Under the pieces are notes generated by a model. The model saw only the letters and a list, made by a program, of their open reading frames with translations, was not told the origin of the DNA and did not search any database. The position numbers and the translations under genes are program-made. A stretch of 64,000 nt of DNA from Rugosimonospora africana (GTDB lineage: Bacteria; Actinomycetota; Actinomycetes; Mycobacteriales; Micromonosporaceae), in the NCBI RefSeq assembly GCF_016862975.1, contig NZ_BONZ01000034.1, forward strand, positions 124,001 through 188,000, written 5' to 3'. Positions 32,201 through 40,692 of this stretch are shown piece after piece; the first letter of the stretch is position 1, and each line of letters opens with the position of its first letter.

Positions 32201-33455
32201 TTCCCAGGCCGGTCGGGCCGTCGTAGCCGGGGCCGGCGGTGCACCAGTACGCCGGCGAGCAGACGGCGTTGTTGCCGGTGGTGACGTCGTTCAACGCGCT
32301 GGTGTCGGCGTACGGGTAGGAGTTGGGGTAGGTGCCGCTGACCGGGGTTCCGGCGTCGGCGTAGACCGACGCGATGATCGGCGCCGACACGCTGGTACCG
32401 CCGTAGACGGCCCAACCGCTGGCGCCGAAGGTCTGGTAAACGGCGACGCCGGTGGCCGGGTCGGCGACCGCAGAGACGTCAGCGACCGTGCGCTTGTGGC
32501 ACGCCGTGTCGGTCTGGAAGGACGGCTTCGGCTCGTAGAGGGAGCATCCGCTGCCCGGACCGCCCTTGATGTTGTTCCAGACGCTCTCCGTCCAGCCGCG
32601 GGAGTTGCCGGTCCGGCTCAGCGAGGTGCCACCGACCGCGGTCACGTACTGCGACGCGGCCGGGTAGGACACGCCGTACTTGTCATCGCCCGAGCTGGCC
32701 ACCACGGCCACCCCTGGGTGGTTGTAGTACGGGTCAAGCGCGGTGGTCTCGGCCGGGTCTTCGCCGCTGCCGGGCTGGGTGGTGTACCCGGAGCCGTAGC
32801 TGTTGGAGATGAACTTCGCGCCCAGCGTTACCGCCTCGTCCACCGAAGCGCCCAGATCGTCGTTGTTGTTGCTGTCAGCCTCAACGAGCAGGATATGCGC
32901 CTGCGGTGCGACCGCCGAGACCATGTCCAGGTCCAGCGAGATTTCGCCGGCCCAGCCACTGTCCGGCGCGGGGTAGCTGGTGCCGCCGTGCTCGTTGACC
33001 TTGCTGAAGCAGCCGTTCGCGGTGGTGCACGCCGGCAATCCATACTGTTGCCGGTAGACGGCCAGGTCGGCTTCGGCGTTCGGGTCGTCATACGCGTCGA
33101 CGATGGCCACGGTCGAGCCGGCCCCGCCGTCGGCCGGCAGCGAGTAGGCGCTGCGCAGATCAGTGGGGCCGTAGCCCGATGGCAGGGTGTCCGCCGGGCG
33201 TAGTCCACGGGTGGCCTCGAGGTCGCTACGGCGAAGCGCGAAGCAGGTGGACTTCCCCGGCCCAGGAGTGGGGCACGCCGCAACGACGTCAGGCCCGTTG
33301 GTGCCGCTGACCGCGGTGGCCGGGCTGCCCTTGCCGGTGCCGCCCGCCGTGGCGGCGGAGGACAGGCCGAGTACTGTGCTAGTAACAAAGAGAACCCCGG
33401 TCAGCAGCCAGGCGCTGGCGCGTACCGGGGTTCGGATTTCTCTGGGCCGATGCAT
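29280..33455 (-). CDS. Giant secreted S53 (sedolisin) peptidase with Kelch and Cna/CarboxypepD-like domains
   Basis: 1391 residues. Signal peptide: SAWLLTGVLFVTSTVLGLSS, cleavage near TAG-GT. The S53 catalytic domain (~95-430) shows Glu171 and Asp175 in GWAGEISLDLDM, Asp257 in VVASSGDDKYG, and Ser355 in YGGTSVSAP, the Glu-Asp-Asp-Ser set of sedolisins. The usual long propeptide is absent. Then come two carboxypeptidase-regulatory-like repeats (EVTGTVTEAGSGSPVSGATV; ~435-590), a jelly-roll/MAM-like domain (~620-770), Kelch-type repeats (YDPATGAWSTLASAADIREK, GGKLYVIGGCGVNG; ~985-1240), an Ig-like stretch and a final TGTVTSAVDGSPVAGATVAI domain. An acid-tolerant exoprotease with surface-binding modules is likely. 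ATG 33455 follows GGAAGGACC. Confidence 0.9.
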   Translation of the reverse strand: MHRPREIRTPVRASAWLLTGVLFVTSTVLGLSSAATAGGTGKGSPATAVSGTNGPDVVAACPTPGPGKSTCFALRRSDLEATRGLRPADTLPSGYGPTDLRSAYSLPADGGAGSTVAIVDAYDDPNAEADLAVYRQQYGLPACTTANGCFSKVNEHGGTSYPAPDSGWAGEISLDLDMVSAVAPQAHILLVEADSNNNDDLGASVDEAVTLGAKFISNSYGSGYTTQPGSGEDPAETTALDPYYNHPGVAVVASSGDDKYGVSYPAASQYVTAVGGTSLSRTGNSRGWTESVWNNIKGGPGSGCSLYEPKPSFQTDTACHKRTVADVSAVADPATGVAVYQTFGASGWAVYGGTSVSAPIIASVYADAGTPVSGTYPNSYPYADTSALNDVTTGNNAVCSPAYWCTAGPGYDGPTGLGTPSGLAAFGTGPHGEVTGTVTEAGSGSPVSGATVQAGNAHGTTDALGHYDLTVPVGSYDLTVAGYGYKSSTISGLSIADGAKVTENVALTALPRSTVSGTVTDASGHGWPLYARITADGVPGGGVFTDPGTGHYSMSLPQGQTYQLHATPAYDGYQAATESVALGGADQSVNMGLRVDAAACDAAGYQAHYNGTTQPFDATTAPAGWTVDNGSGTAGWAFTDAGGRANLTGGSGGFAIVDSDLAGPSGTEDTTLTAPAADLSSVTSPEVTFDTDYPGYFGQSADVDISLDAGATWTNIWEQTFASVRTAHVELAVPQAAGKSSVLVRFHFTGSDGLWWELDNVFIGNRSCDPIPGGLVFGEATDANTHGDLTGVLVSTAAASGAHATSVATPEDPNLGDGFYWLFSPVTGAHPFTAVKGHYATATSTVNVAADSATRADFVLKAGQVTATSASIDKTVDWAGKASAAVTVKNTGTAPATLNLGEQPGGFGLLAQGGAPLDRVSGTYSNHWLQGSATAPNGKAATGATPADAPWTPVADYPTPIQDNLAAANNGQIYSAFGFTGAEGTSALYVYDPATGAWSTLASAADIREKPAGGFIGGKLYAVGGWDQSGAPDPKLEIYNPTTNSWSTGASDPKPYAASGGAVLGGKLYVIGGCGVNGCGSRDVEVYDPATDSWTSAAAYPEPVAWQSCGAIAGKLYCAGGSSDSGSSTHTYVYDPATDTWSPLASLPIDLWGSAYTAANGLLLVSGGVTNGNNTITNQGFAYDPTSNTWTPLPNANNTLYRGASACGLYQIGGNPGGAFGSPTAASEVLPGFTNCADNTQVPWLSESPTTITLQPGASAKVTVTVDASVAAITQPGKYTGEVVVATDTPYLTAPIAVSMTVNPPKTWGKITGTVTSAVDGSPVAGATVAITTSAATYSLKTDKNGHYGLWLDARDGLQVIVAKDGYLPQVTTVRIKKGTTTTANFALKKA

Positions 33456-33789
33456 CAAGGTCCTTCCGTGTGGGCGAACGGCCTCGTCGAGGACGCCGAC
33501 GAAGATCTACATTTGCTGGTGATCATGTAAGCGGGTCGCCGAATCTGTCAATGAAGCCGACGCGGGCAGGATGAGAAGTTGCGCATGTGCGCACCGCCGC
33601 CGTGCAGGCGCCCGTACCGCCCGGCCGGTCGGTCGGTATCCACGCAGTGCCGCCGCGGGCGCCACATCGCAATTCGAGGTGTACCAGGGTTCTTGATGAG
33701 GTCCTCTCGACTCAGAGGACGGCTCATGCCACCGTTGGTATTGCTCAACTCGAGGCATCACCAGTCGTCGCGTGCAGCGCCTGACGACA

Positions 33790-33991
33790 AGCCAGCGTCG
33801 GCGCCCGCCGGTTTCGCAGGGCATCGCTGGAGACACCCGGGTGACGCTGTGGTGGAATACGGTCGCCAGTGCCACAACGTACGCCGCGTTCTACCGGGAC
33901 ATAACGGGGGGCGAACAGTTGAGACTGTTCGCCCTTCGCAGGCGACCACGGTCACCCTGGCGGGGCTGACCAATGGGAACAACTACGAGTG
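33790..33991 (+). pseudogene. Fibronectin type III domain remnant, frameshifted
   Basis: One frame gives AGDTRVTLWWNTVASATTYA plus FYRDITGGEQ, strands A-C of a bacterial FN3 domain. The end of the domain, TVTLAGLTNGNNYE, is in another frame and runs straight into TGA at 33989-33991. Both ends and one base are missing, so this is debris of a secreted protein gene, squeezed between the S53 promoter region and a beta-lactamase-like gene. Confidence 0.6.
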
Positions 33992-33999
33992 ACCGGTGG

Positions 34000-34905
34000 A
34001 TGAGATGGGCGGTGGTTTGGTTGGCGCGCGGCGTTGACGCGGTCGCGGCGGAGTTCGCGGCGGTCGGTGTGACCGGCCGGGTTCATGTTCGGGACGTGGA
34101 TGATGACCGCTCGCAGGTCGCTCTCGACGCCGATGAGCGGGTGGTACTGGCCTCCGTGTTCAAGGTGCTGCTGGTGCTCGAGTACGCCCGTCAGGTCGTC
34201 GCCGGGCAGTTGGACCCGACCGAGCGGGTACGGGTGGGCGCGGCGGACCGGCTGGGCGGGGTCGGTACGGCGGGCTGCGAGAACGAGGTGGACATCAGCT
34301 GGCGGGACCTGGCGATGTTCGCCATGTCGTTGAGCGACAATACCGCCGCCGATCTGCTTTTGCGCCGGGTCGGTCTGGACACCGTGCAGACCTTGACGAC
34401 GGAGTTGGGGCTCGCGTCGACTCGGATCACGGGTGGGCCAAGGCAGCTGGTGGCGTCGATGTTCGCGGATCTGGGCGCCGCGGACGAGGCGGAGTTCGCC
34501 GCCATCTTCCCGGCGTTGCGCGCCGAGCAACTCGCCGGGCTAACCGTGCTGGACCCGCGACGGACCTCTGCCACGACGCCCCGCGACATGACCCGGCTGC
34601 TGTCGCTGATCTGGCGCGACCAGGCCGGACCGGCACCGGCGTGTGCCCAGGTGCGTCGGCTGATGAGCCAGCAGGTGTCGTGGCACCGGTTGGCGGCCGG
34701 GTTCGATGATGAGGTGGCGGTGGCGGCGAAGTCCGGGACGGTGCTCGGCGTACGCAATGAGATCGGGGTGGTGCGCTACCCGGATGGGCGGCGGTACGCG
34801 GTGGCGGTGTTCACCAGTGATGGTTGGGGGGTGCGCCGCCCCGACGTGGACCGGGCGATCGGGCGGGCGGCGCGACACGCGGTGGACCGGCTACGGAATG
34901 GATAG
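34000..34905 (+). CDS. Class A beta-lactamase-fold serine hydrolase, probably cytoplasmic
   Basis: 301 residues. Ser52 and Lys55 form the SxxK motif in VLASVFKVLLVLEYA; SLSDNTAADLLL is the SDN motif (112-114); and VAAKSGTVLG is the KTG-equivalent (KSG, 244-246). The Glu of the omega loop (ExxLN) that deacylates penicillins is not recognisable, and no signal peptide is present, so resistance to beta-lactams is doubtful. It may be an esterase or amidohydrolase. ATG 34000 is chosen over ATG 33973, which overlaps the FN3 remnant. Convergent with the LysR gene (overlap of 15 bp at their 3' ends). Confidence 0.82.
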   Translation: MRWAVVWLARGVDAVAAEFAAVGVTGRVHVRDVDDDRSQVALDADERVVLASVFKVLLVLEYARQVVAGQLDPTERVRVGAADRLGGVGTAGCENEVDISWRDLAMFAMSLSDNTAADLLLRRVGLDTVQTLTTELGLASTRITGGPRQLVASMFADLGAADEAEFAAIFPALRAEQLAGLTVLDPRRTSATTPRDMTRLLSLIWRDQAGPAPACAQVRRLMSQQVSWHRLAAGFDDEVAVAAKSGTVLGVRNEIGVVRYPDGRRYAVAVFTSDGWGVRRPDVDRAIGRAARHAVDRLRNG

Positions 34906-35859
34906 CCGCTCCGGGAACACCACGTTCCACGGCTTCGGGGTTCCCGCAGGTGCCGGTGGACCGAGCCGACCGCGGCCGCCGTCAAGGACGTGGGCGACGA
35001 TCTCGCCGAACCGGTTCGCGGCGCCTGCCATCGGCCCGTCCCGCCAGGCCGTGGACATCCGCCAGACGAGCGGGATGCCGGTCAGTGGTCGCCATACCAC
35101 TCTCGGCTCCTTCTGCGCGATGGCACCGTGATCGAAGGCCACGGCGTCGCCGCCCGCCACCAGTCCGAGCAGGAACTCGGCGTTGGCGGCGTGCTGGAGC
35201 CTGGTGAGGCGGAAACCGTGCCGGTGGCAGGTGTGCAAGGTTTCGTCGTACAGGCCCGGGGCGGCTTCACGGGGAAACAGCACGAGCCCGTACCCGGTGA
35301 GGTCGGCCAGCGCCACCTCGGTGCGCTCGGCGAGCGGGGAACGGCGCGACAGCACTACTCCCTGAACGATGGAGACCTCCGGTCCGAGCCTCAGGTCGCC
35401 GGTGTCGACCGGGTGCTGCAGCAGCCCGACATCGAGGGCGCCACGGTCGAGCAGGTCGAGCTGGTCGGTGGTGGTGGCGGCGCGCAGCTCCAGATCGATA
35501 TCCGGTTCGGCGGCGGCGAATGCGGTCGACAGGGCGGCGAGCACGCCTCCCGGGGTATCCGGTGGAATACCCGCCCGTAGTACGCCGGTCTGGCCTGAGG
35601 CGGCTTGACGCACCAGCGACCGGGTGGCGTCGACGCGGGTGACGATGTCCCGGGCAGCGTTGACGAGGACGTCTCCGGCCGGAGTCAGCCTGACTCGGCC
35701 GCCGGAGCGGTCGAACAGTTGTGTGCCGTACTCCTGCTCCAGCCGGCGGATGCGCTGGCTCAACGGCGGCTGGGTGATATGCAGCCGTGCGGCGGCCCGG
35801 CCGAAGTGCAGCTCTTCCGCGACGACCAGGAAGTAGCGCAGGTGCAGCACAAGGTCCAC
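34891..35859 (-). CDS. LysR-family transcriptional regulator
   Basis: 322 residues from GTG 35859: VDLVLHLRYFLVVAEELHFG starts the winged helix, ARLHITQPPLSQRIRRLEQE is the recognition helix, RSGGRVRLTPAGDVLVNAAR the linker. The effector domain includes LRAGIPPDTPGGVLAALSTA and FPREAAPGLYDETLHTCHRH. It diverges from a metallo-beta-lactamase-fold hydrolase gene and a perfect palindrome lies at its start. Probably activates that gene in response to a substrate-like ligand. Confidence 0.92.
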   Translation of the reverse strand: MDLVLHLRYFLVVAEELHFGRAAARLHITQPPLSQRIRRLEQEYGTQLFDRSGGRVRLTPAGDVLVNAARDIVTRVDATRSLVRQAASGQTGVLRAGIPPDTPGGVLAALSTAFAAAEPDIDLELRAATTTDQLDLLDRGALDVGLLQHPVDTGDLRLGPEVSIVQGVVLSRRSPLAERTEVALADLTGYGLVLFPREAAPGLYDETLHTCHRHGFRLTRLQHAANAEFLLGLVAGGDAVAFDHGAIAQKEPRVVWRPLTGIPLVWRMSTAWRDGPMAGAANRFGEIVAHVLDGGRGRLGPPAPAGTPKPWNVVFPERLSIP

Positions 35860-35865
35860 GCTGCC

Positions 35866-35887
35866 ACGATATCCGTTCGGATATCGT
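35866..35887. promoter_or_regulatory. Perfect palindrome at the LysR promoter
   Basis: ACGATATCCG (35866-35875), TT, CGGATATCGT (35878-35887): 10-bp arms, all paired. It starts 7 bp upstream of the LysR start codon and about 80 bp upstream of the divergent hydrolase gene. Its position suggests autorepression by the LysR protein. Confidence 0.6.
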
Positions 35888-35966
35888 CGCCTAAAGATCT
35901 TGGACTTGGACATGCCCGTCATCACTCTGGTTGTCTCACCCGCGGAGACGACCAAAGGAGCAACGC

Positions 35967-36953
35967 ATGACATCCAACGATCGCCGATTCCCCCTGACCC
36001 GGCGCCGGCTGCTGGGGGCATCCACCGCGGTGGCCACAGCCACCATCGCCGCCGAGGTCGCCCGGCCCACGAGCGCGGTCGCGGCCACCGTCTCGGCCAC
36101 ACCATCCTGGCAGGGCGCCCCAGGCTCCTCAGGCGTGCACCTACGCTGGCTCGGCAACAACGCTTGGGAGATCACGTTCGGTACCACCACGATCCTGATC
36201 GACCCGTGGCTGACCCGGTTCAAGACCGGCACCTACACCCCTGAGGGCATCCGTGACGACACCCCGCTGACCGTCGACCCGACCAAGATCGACCCGTACA
36301 TCCGCGGCGCGAACCTGATTCTGGTCTGCCACGGCCACTACGACCACATGACCGATGTGCCGTACATCGCGGCGCGAACCGGCGCCACCGTGCTCGGCAC
36401 CGAGAGCCACCACAACATGCTCCGGGCTCTCGGGGCCCCGGCCAGCCAGTTCTGCACCGTCCGCGGCGGGGAATACCTGCAGTACGACGGCTTTACCGTC
36501 GAGGTCTTCCGGTCGCTGCACTCGATGACCGGCGCCAGCAAGCAGGTGCCGTACCCCGGCACCCGGCCGGGCACCGTCCCGCCCCGACCCACGACCGTCG
36601 CCGATCTCGTCGAAGGGGACACTCTCGCCTACCAGATCACCATCGGCGAGCGATTCCGCATCCTTGCCCTCAGTACAGCGAACTTCGTCGAGCGGGAGCT
36701 GTCCGGACTCCGTCCGGACCTGGCGATCGTCGCGGCGGGCGGCGGCACCGTGCACGACTACGTCGGTCGCCTGATGGGCACCCTCGACCACCCGACCTGG
36801 GTCCTGCCCACCCACTGGGATGACTTCGACTACCCATTGAACCAGCCGGCGGTCGACTGGGGCGGTCTGCAACCCCTCCAGCAGGCGGTCAAGGCGGCCA
36901 GCCCAAAGACGACGTTCGTCAACCTGGACCATCTGGAGATGTTCACGCCGTGA
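35967..36953 (+). CDS. Tat-exported metallo-beta-lactamase-fold hydrolase
   Basis: 328 residues. A twin-arginine signal is visible (FPLTRRRLLGASTAVATATI ... TSAVAATV). LILVCHGHYDHMTDVPYIAA is the HxHxDH zinc motif; VRWLG-type start (GVHLRWLGNNAWEITFG), TILIDPWLTR and ATVLGTESHHNMLRAL follow as in MBL-fold lactonase-like proteins. VLPTHWDDFDYP provides a further His. AAAGGAG is positioned 8 nt before ATG 35967. It would act outside the membrane; the substrate (possibly a lactone or phosphoester) is not known. Probably under the divergent LysR regulator. Confidence 0.9.
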   Translation: MTSNDRRFPLTRRRLLGASTAVATATIAAEVARPTSAVAATVSATPSWQGAPGSSGVHLRWLGNNAWEITFGTTTILIDPWLTRFKTGTYTPEGIRDDTPLTVDPTKIDPYIRGANLILVCHGHYDHMTDVPYIAARTGATVLGTESHHNMLRALGAPASQFCTVRGGEYLQYDGFTVEVFRSLHSMTGASKQVPYPGTRPGTVPPRPTTVADLVEGDTLAYQITIGERFRILALSTANFVERELSGLRPDLAIVAAGGGTVHDYVGRLMGTLDHPTWVLPTHWDDFDYPLNQPAVDWGGLQPLQQAVKAASPKTTFVNLDHLEMFTP

Positions 36954-37123
36954 CGAGGCCACGCCGTCACGGCGTGGGCGACGTGTCAGCACGGCATGGA
37001 ACCGAGGAGCAGCTCGTGCCAAGGTGTCGCGTCAGGCAAAAAAGCGGAGTCAGATGTCCCGGGCCAGGCAAGACCAGGACGGTCTAGCTGTGTAGCACGA
37101 CCCGCAGCGGGGACAATGAAGTC

Positions 37124-37927
37124 GTGTCCCGACGTGGATGGTGGCTGATCGCCTCCGCCGTAGTCCTGGTACTGACGGTCGAGGCCGGCGTGGCCGCCGT
37201 GGTGTGGCAGCACGTCCGGCCTCGGCTGCCCGCGCTCGCCACGGTGACTCCGACGCTGGACCGGGCCGTCTCCGCCGCGGTGACCGATGCCGGCGACAGC
37301 GCCGCCGTCGCGGTCAGCGACCTCGTACCCGCGACCTCCTGCCAGAACACCCCCTTCGCCAAGGGCAGCATCTACACCCGATCCGCTGACCTCTACACCA
37401 CCCCGGGCGGCGAAAACCCCCTCGTCGCTCGGATCGCCGCGGCCCTACCCGACAGCGACCACCCCCAGCGGGGGGCCGCCCTCAGCGGAGGTGCGGCTCC
37501 GCTGTCCGCAGACCTCCCCGGCGGGATCCGCCTGCAAGTCGACCAGATCGGAGAGGGCTGGGTCGCTGCCACCGCCAAGACCAACTGCCGCGCCGCCGGC
37601 CATCCTGAGGCGAACGCAGGCGCACCGCCCGCAGACACCATCGCCTCGGTCACTGACCTGCTTACTGCTCTCGGCACCACACCGGCCAGCTGGCACACCG
37701 ACACCGTCGCATGCGCCGGCGGGCGGATCGTCACGGTCGACGCGATCAGCCAGACCACCACCACCAGCAACCTGCCGACCCGCCTGGCCGCCCAGGTACC
37801 GGCGGGCGCGCGTCGGTTCACCTCGACCTCCAACCGCCTCGCCTGGCGTACCCCGACCGCCAGCACGATCGTCGCCGCGTCCGACGACGGCACCCACATC
37901 ACCGTCCAACAGACCACAACGTGCTGA
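37124..37927 (+). CDS. Membrane-anchored extracytoplasmic hypothetical protein
   Basis: 267 residues from GTG 37124. RRGWWLIASAVVLVLTVEAG is an N-terminal membrane anchor or uncleaved signal; the rest is polar, with four spaced cysteines (TSCQNTPFAKGSIYTR, KTNCRAAGHPE, TVACAGGRI, terminal Cys) that could make disulfides outside the cell. Repeated Thr/Ser/Ala-rich segments suggest a lipoprotein-like sensor or wall protein. No family recognised. Confidence 0.7.
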   Translation: MSRRGWWLIASAVVLVLTVEAGVAAVVWQHVRPRLPALATVTPTLDRAVSAAVTDAGDSAAVAVSDLVPATSCQNTPFAKGSIYTRSADLYTTPGGENPLVARIAAALPDSDHPQRGAALSGGAAPLSADLPGGIRLQVDQIGEGWVAATAKTNCRAAGHPEANAGAPPADTIASVTDLLTALGTTPASWHTDTVACAGGRIVTVDAISQTTTTSNLPTRLAAQVPAGARRFTSTSNRLAWRTPTASTIVAASDDGTHITVQQTTTC

Positions 37928-38021
37928 GCGCCCCCGTGAATTCGCCAGTCGTCGGGCGCGGTCGCGACCCCGAGCGTCGGCCAGATGCGGGTCTGTTTCT
38001 TGTACGGTGTTTCGCCCGTTC

Positions 38022-38742
38022 ATGAGCTACGACGTCGGCGACCACGGCATGGCCCAACGCCACTTCATCCAGTCCCTCCGCCTGGCCAAGGCCGCCGACC
38101 TCGCCAGCTTCGGCGCGCACATCCTGGCCAACATGTCCAGCCAGGCCGTCTACCTTCGATAGCCGAGCGAAGCGGTGAGGCTGGCCCCGGGCCGCCGTCG
38201 ATGGTGGCCGTGGCCGCGCCCAGATCTCGGTCATGGCCCGCCTGCACACCGCGGAAGCGTGCGCCCACGCCGTCGCCGGCGACGCCCGAGGCTGCACCGC
38301 CGCGCTCCGGCTGGCCGAGAACGCCACCGCGAAGGTCGACGGTGCCGAGCAGTCCCCCTGGGCCGGCTACTTCACCCGCGCCCACCTGGCCGGTACCGCC
38401 GTGCGCTGCCTGCGCGACCTCGGCCGCGCCAAGGACGCCCTCAACTGGGCCGATCAAGCCCTCGACCTGCCCGACGGCAGCGTACGCACCCGTGGCCTGC
38501 ACACAGCCCTGATCGCCAGCGTCTACGCCACCTGCCGGCCGGCCGACCCGGAGTACGCCAGCCGGCTCGGCCACGAGGCGATCGACATCGCCCAGCGGGT
38601 CCGATCGCGGCGGGTCACCGACCGCATCGCTGACCTGGCGCAACGACTGACCGCCCACCGCGGCAACCCGGCCGTCGACGACTTCCTGGCCCGCGTCGCT
38701 GGAGTCATACACCACCCCACGATGGGTACAGTCAACCAATGA
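38022..38742 (+). pseudogene. TPR-type transcriptional regulator, 5'-truncated and frameshifted
   Basis: SYDVGDHGMAQRHFIQSLRL plus AADLASFGAHILANMSSQAV matches the TPR region of actinobacterial XRE-TPR regulators. The frame ends at TAG 38160 and resumes in other frames: EAVRLA near 38175, then MARLHTAEACAHAVAGDARG to the end. So at least one nonsense mutation, one frameshift and loss of the HTH half. The last codons overlap the NUDIX ATG, a usual arrangement for this regulator/hydrolase pair. Confidence 0.7.
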
Positions 38743-39270
38743 CCTGGGTCGAGCCGGAAAAGTGGTACGCGCAGCTCGCGACCTTCCACGCCGCGGCCGC
38801 TGTGTTCGTCACCGACGACTCCAACCGGATCCTGCTGGTCAAGCCGAACTACCGCGACCACTGGTCGATCCCGGGCGGATACGTCGACCAGCACGAGAAC
38901 CCGCGCACCCGCCGCTGAACGCGAGCCACGCGAGGAACTCGGCCTCGAGCTTCCCGTCGGTGACCTGCTCGTCGTCGACTGGGCTTCTCCGGCCAGGGCG
39001 CGACCCCGCGCCCTGATGAACTTCATCTTCGACGGCGGCCGGCTCACCACCCAGCACCACATCCGGGTCGCCCACGACGAGCTGGACACGTTCGGGTTCT
39101 TCGACCGCGAACAGTGCGCGCAGCTGTTACCGCCCCGCGTCGCGCCCAGGATCGAGGCGGCGCTGGCCGCCCCGGGGCGAAGGGCACCACGCTCGACCTC
39201 AGCGACGGAGCATCACCGGCAATCGCCTGAGCCGCCCCGTCAGTGGGCGAACATGGACGGACAACGATGA
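38739..39270 (+). pseudogene. NUDIX hydrolase with a one-base frameshift in the Nudix box
   Basis: MTWVEPEKWYAQLATFHAAA, SIPGGYVDQHENPRT, then TGA at the end of the frame. The other frame continues AEREPREELGLELPVGDLLV and DELDTFGFFDREQCAQLLPP. Joining them gives a perfect Nudix box, G-x5-E-x7-RE-x2-EE-x-G, if one C is removed from the ACCCGCC run at about 38908-38914. Either a recent mutation or a sequencing error. The overlap with the TPR regulator indicates that they were coupled. Confidence 0.75.
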
Positions 39271-39370
39271 CGCTGTGCCTAGGTCGGAGGAGCACCCGGT
39301 GGAGGCTCTTGCGTCCGGGTTCGGTGCGGGCGAAGGGCCAGATCGCGGCGCGGTCGTCCGTACCCTGGGC

Positions 39371-40378
39371 TCAGCGGCCGGCGCTCCAGCGACGCTCATA
39401 CAGGTCGAACACCTCGTCGAAGGGCAGCCGGTCGATGCCGGCCGCCACGAGTTTGTGGTGGTAGATGGTCGCCTCACGGACCCGCGTGGCCTCGTCCCAG
39501 TCCCCGCCGTTGCGGAGGTTGCGGACGCAGTCCAGAACCAGGGACCGGTACCGTTCAAGCCGTAGGTAAGTCTGGTACGCCTTGTGGTCGCTGGCCGAGT
39601 CGTTCCAGTCCCGGCAGCTGCCGAGCAGTCGTTGCAGGGCCCGATGCTCCTGCTCAGGCGGATAGGCGACGCGATGCATGTGGCTGGCGATGTCCCACAC
39701 CGGGTCGGCCCACAGGGCCATCTCCCAGTCCAGGATGAAGTACCGGTCGTCGGCTGTGGCCAGAACGTTGCTGCGTTGCAGGTCGCCGTGGCACAGGCGG
39801 AACCTGCGTCCGGCGATGGACAGTGTGAAGTGGCGCGGGTTGAAAACGTCGGCGGGGACCCCCATCGCCTGCAGGCACTGCCTCTCCCCCGCGCTACAGG
39901 ATTCGTAGACGCCGGTGAGCCACCGCAGCAACCCGCGCACGAACGCTTCGTCATGGGCCGCCTGTGGCCATGGGCTTGCCGGGAGGACAGTTCCCAACCC
40001 CTGCTCGTCCACGTCATGGAGGCTAATCATCACGGAACGGATCAGTTCGACGAACGAGTCGGGTATCGGGGTTCCCGCCGGGTGGCGGTCCGCGACGCGC
40101 TGACCTGGCAGGAACGAGATGACGCAGTATTCGGGCTGATCGGATCCGAAGATCAGTTCGGGTGTGGGTACGGCTGTGGTCGCGAGCGCGGCGAGCACGG
40201 ATGTCTCGGCATACATGCGTGGTTCAACGTCGGGGAGCTCAAGATGCCGGCGTACGCGCACCACATAGGTTCTGCCGCCGCGCGCCACCACGTAGTTGTC
40301 GTGGTACAGACCCGACATTGGTTGGCACCTGGTGACCGCGTGGTGGAACAGCTGGCGCCACGAACTCTCATCGTCCAT
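39371..40378 (-). CDS. Aminoglycoside phosphotransferase (APH/choline kinase-like) family protein
   Basis: 335 residues. RFRLCHGDLQRSNVLATADD is the catalytic loop (HGDLxxxN) and RYFILDWEMALWADPVWDIA the metal-binding DWE motif. The N-lobe has RGGRTYVVRVRRHLELPDVE. The family phosphorylates aminoglycosides or other small molecules; the substrate here is unknown. ATG 40378 overlaps the stop of the upstream RmlD-like remnant (TGATG), so they were coupled. Confidence 0.88.
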   Translation of the reverse strand: MDDESSWRQLFHHAVTRCQPMSGLYHDNYVVARGGRTYVVRVRRHLELPDVEPRMYAETSVLAALATTAVPTPELIFGSDQPEYCVISFLPGQRVADRHPAGTPIPDSFVELIRSVMISLHDVDEQGLGTVLPASPWPQAAHDEAFVRGLLRWLTGVYESCSAGERQCLQAMGVPADVFNPRHFTLSIAGRRFRLCHGDLQRSNVLATADDRYFILDWEMALWADPVWDIASHMHRVAYPPEQEHRALQRLLGSCRDWNDSASDHKAYQTYLRLERYRSLVLDCVRNLRNGGDWDEATRVREATIYHHKLVAAGIDRLPFDEVFDLYERRWSAGR

Positions 40379-40692
40379 CAACACAGCGCCGCCTGCCTCA
40401 GGAAGTCTTCAGTGGAAGCCGCCACGGGCCGAGGCGGAGGGATGTGCAGGTCACACAGGCCGTGATCCAGCAGCCAGGACCGCAGTGGACGGCCGCCACC
40501 CGGCGCCGGCTCTGTCGGTCTGATCAGTGACGGGTCCAGTCCCGTGATCCCGGCGATGTCGGTGGCCCAGCGGTACTTCGTGATGCCCTGCTGAGCGGCG
40601 ACGTGGACGACGCCGTGGACGCGGGTCTCGACAAGCCTGTACAGGATCCGGGCCCAGACGTCCTCGTCCGGTATCCCACAACACCGCCGATG
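40378..40692 (-). pseudogene. RmlD-like sugar-nucleotide reductase/epimerase, C-terminal remnant
   Basis: DEDVWARILYRLVETRVHGV and VHVAAQQGITKYRWATDIAG, then ITGLDPSLIRPTEPAPGGGR, match the C-terminal third of RmlD-like extended SDR proteins. The Rossmann fold and YxxxK are missing: homology ends at about 40690 where a convergent unrelated fragment starts. Not functional on its own. Confidence 0.65.
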
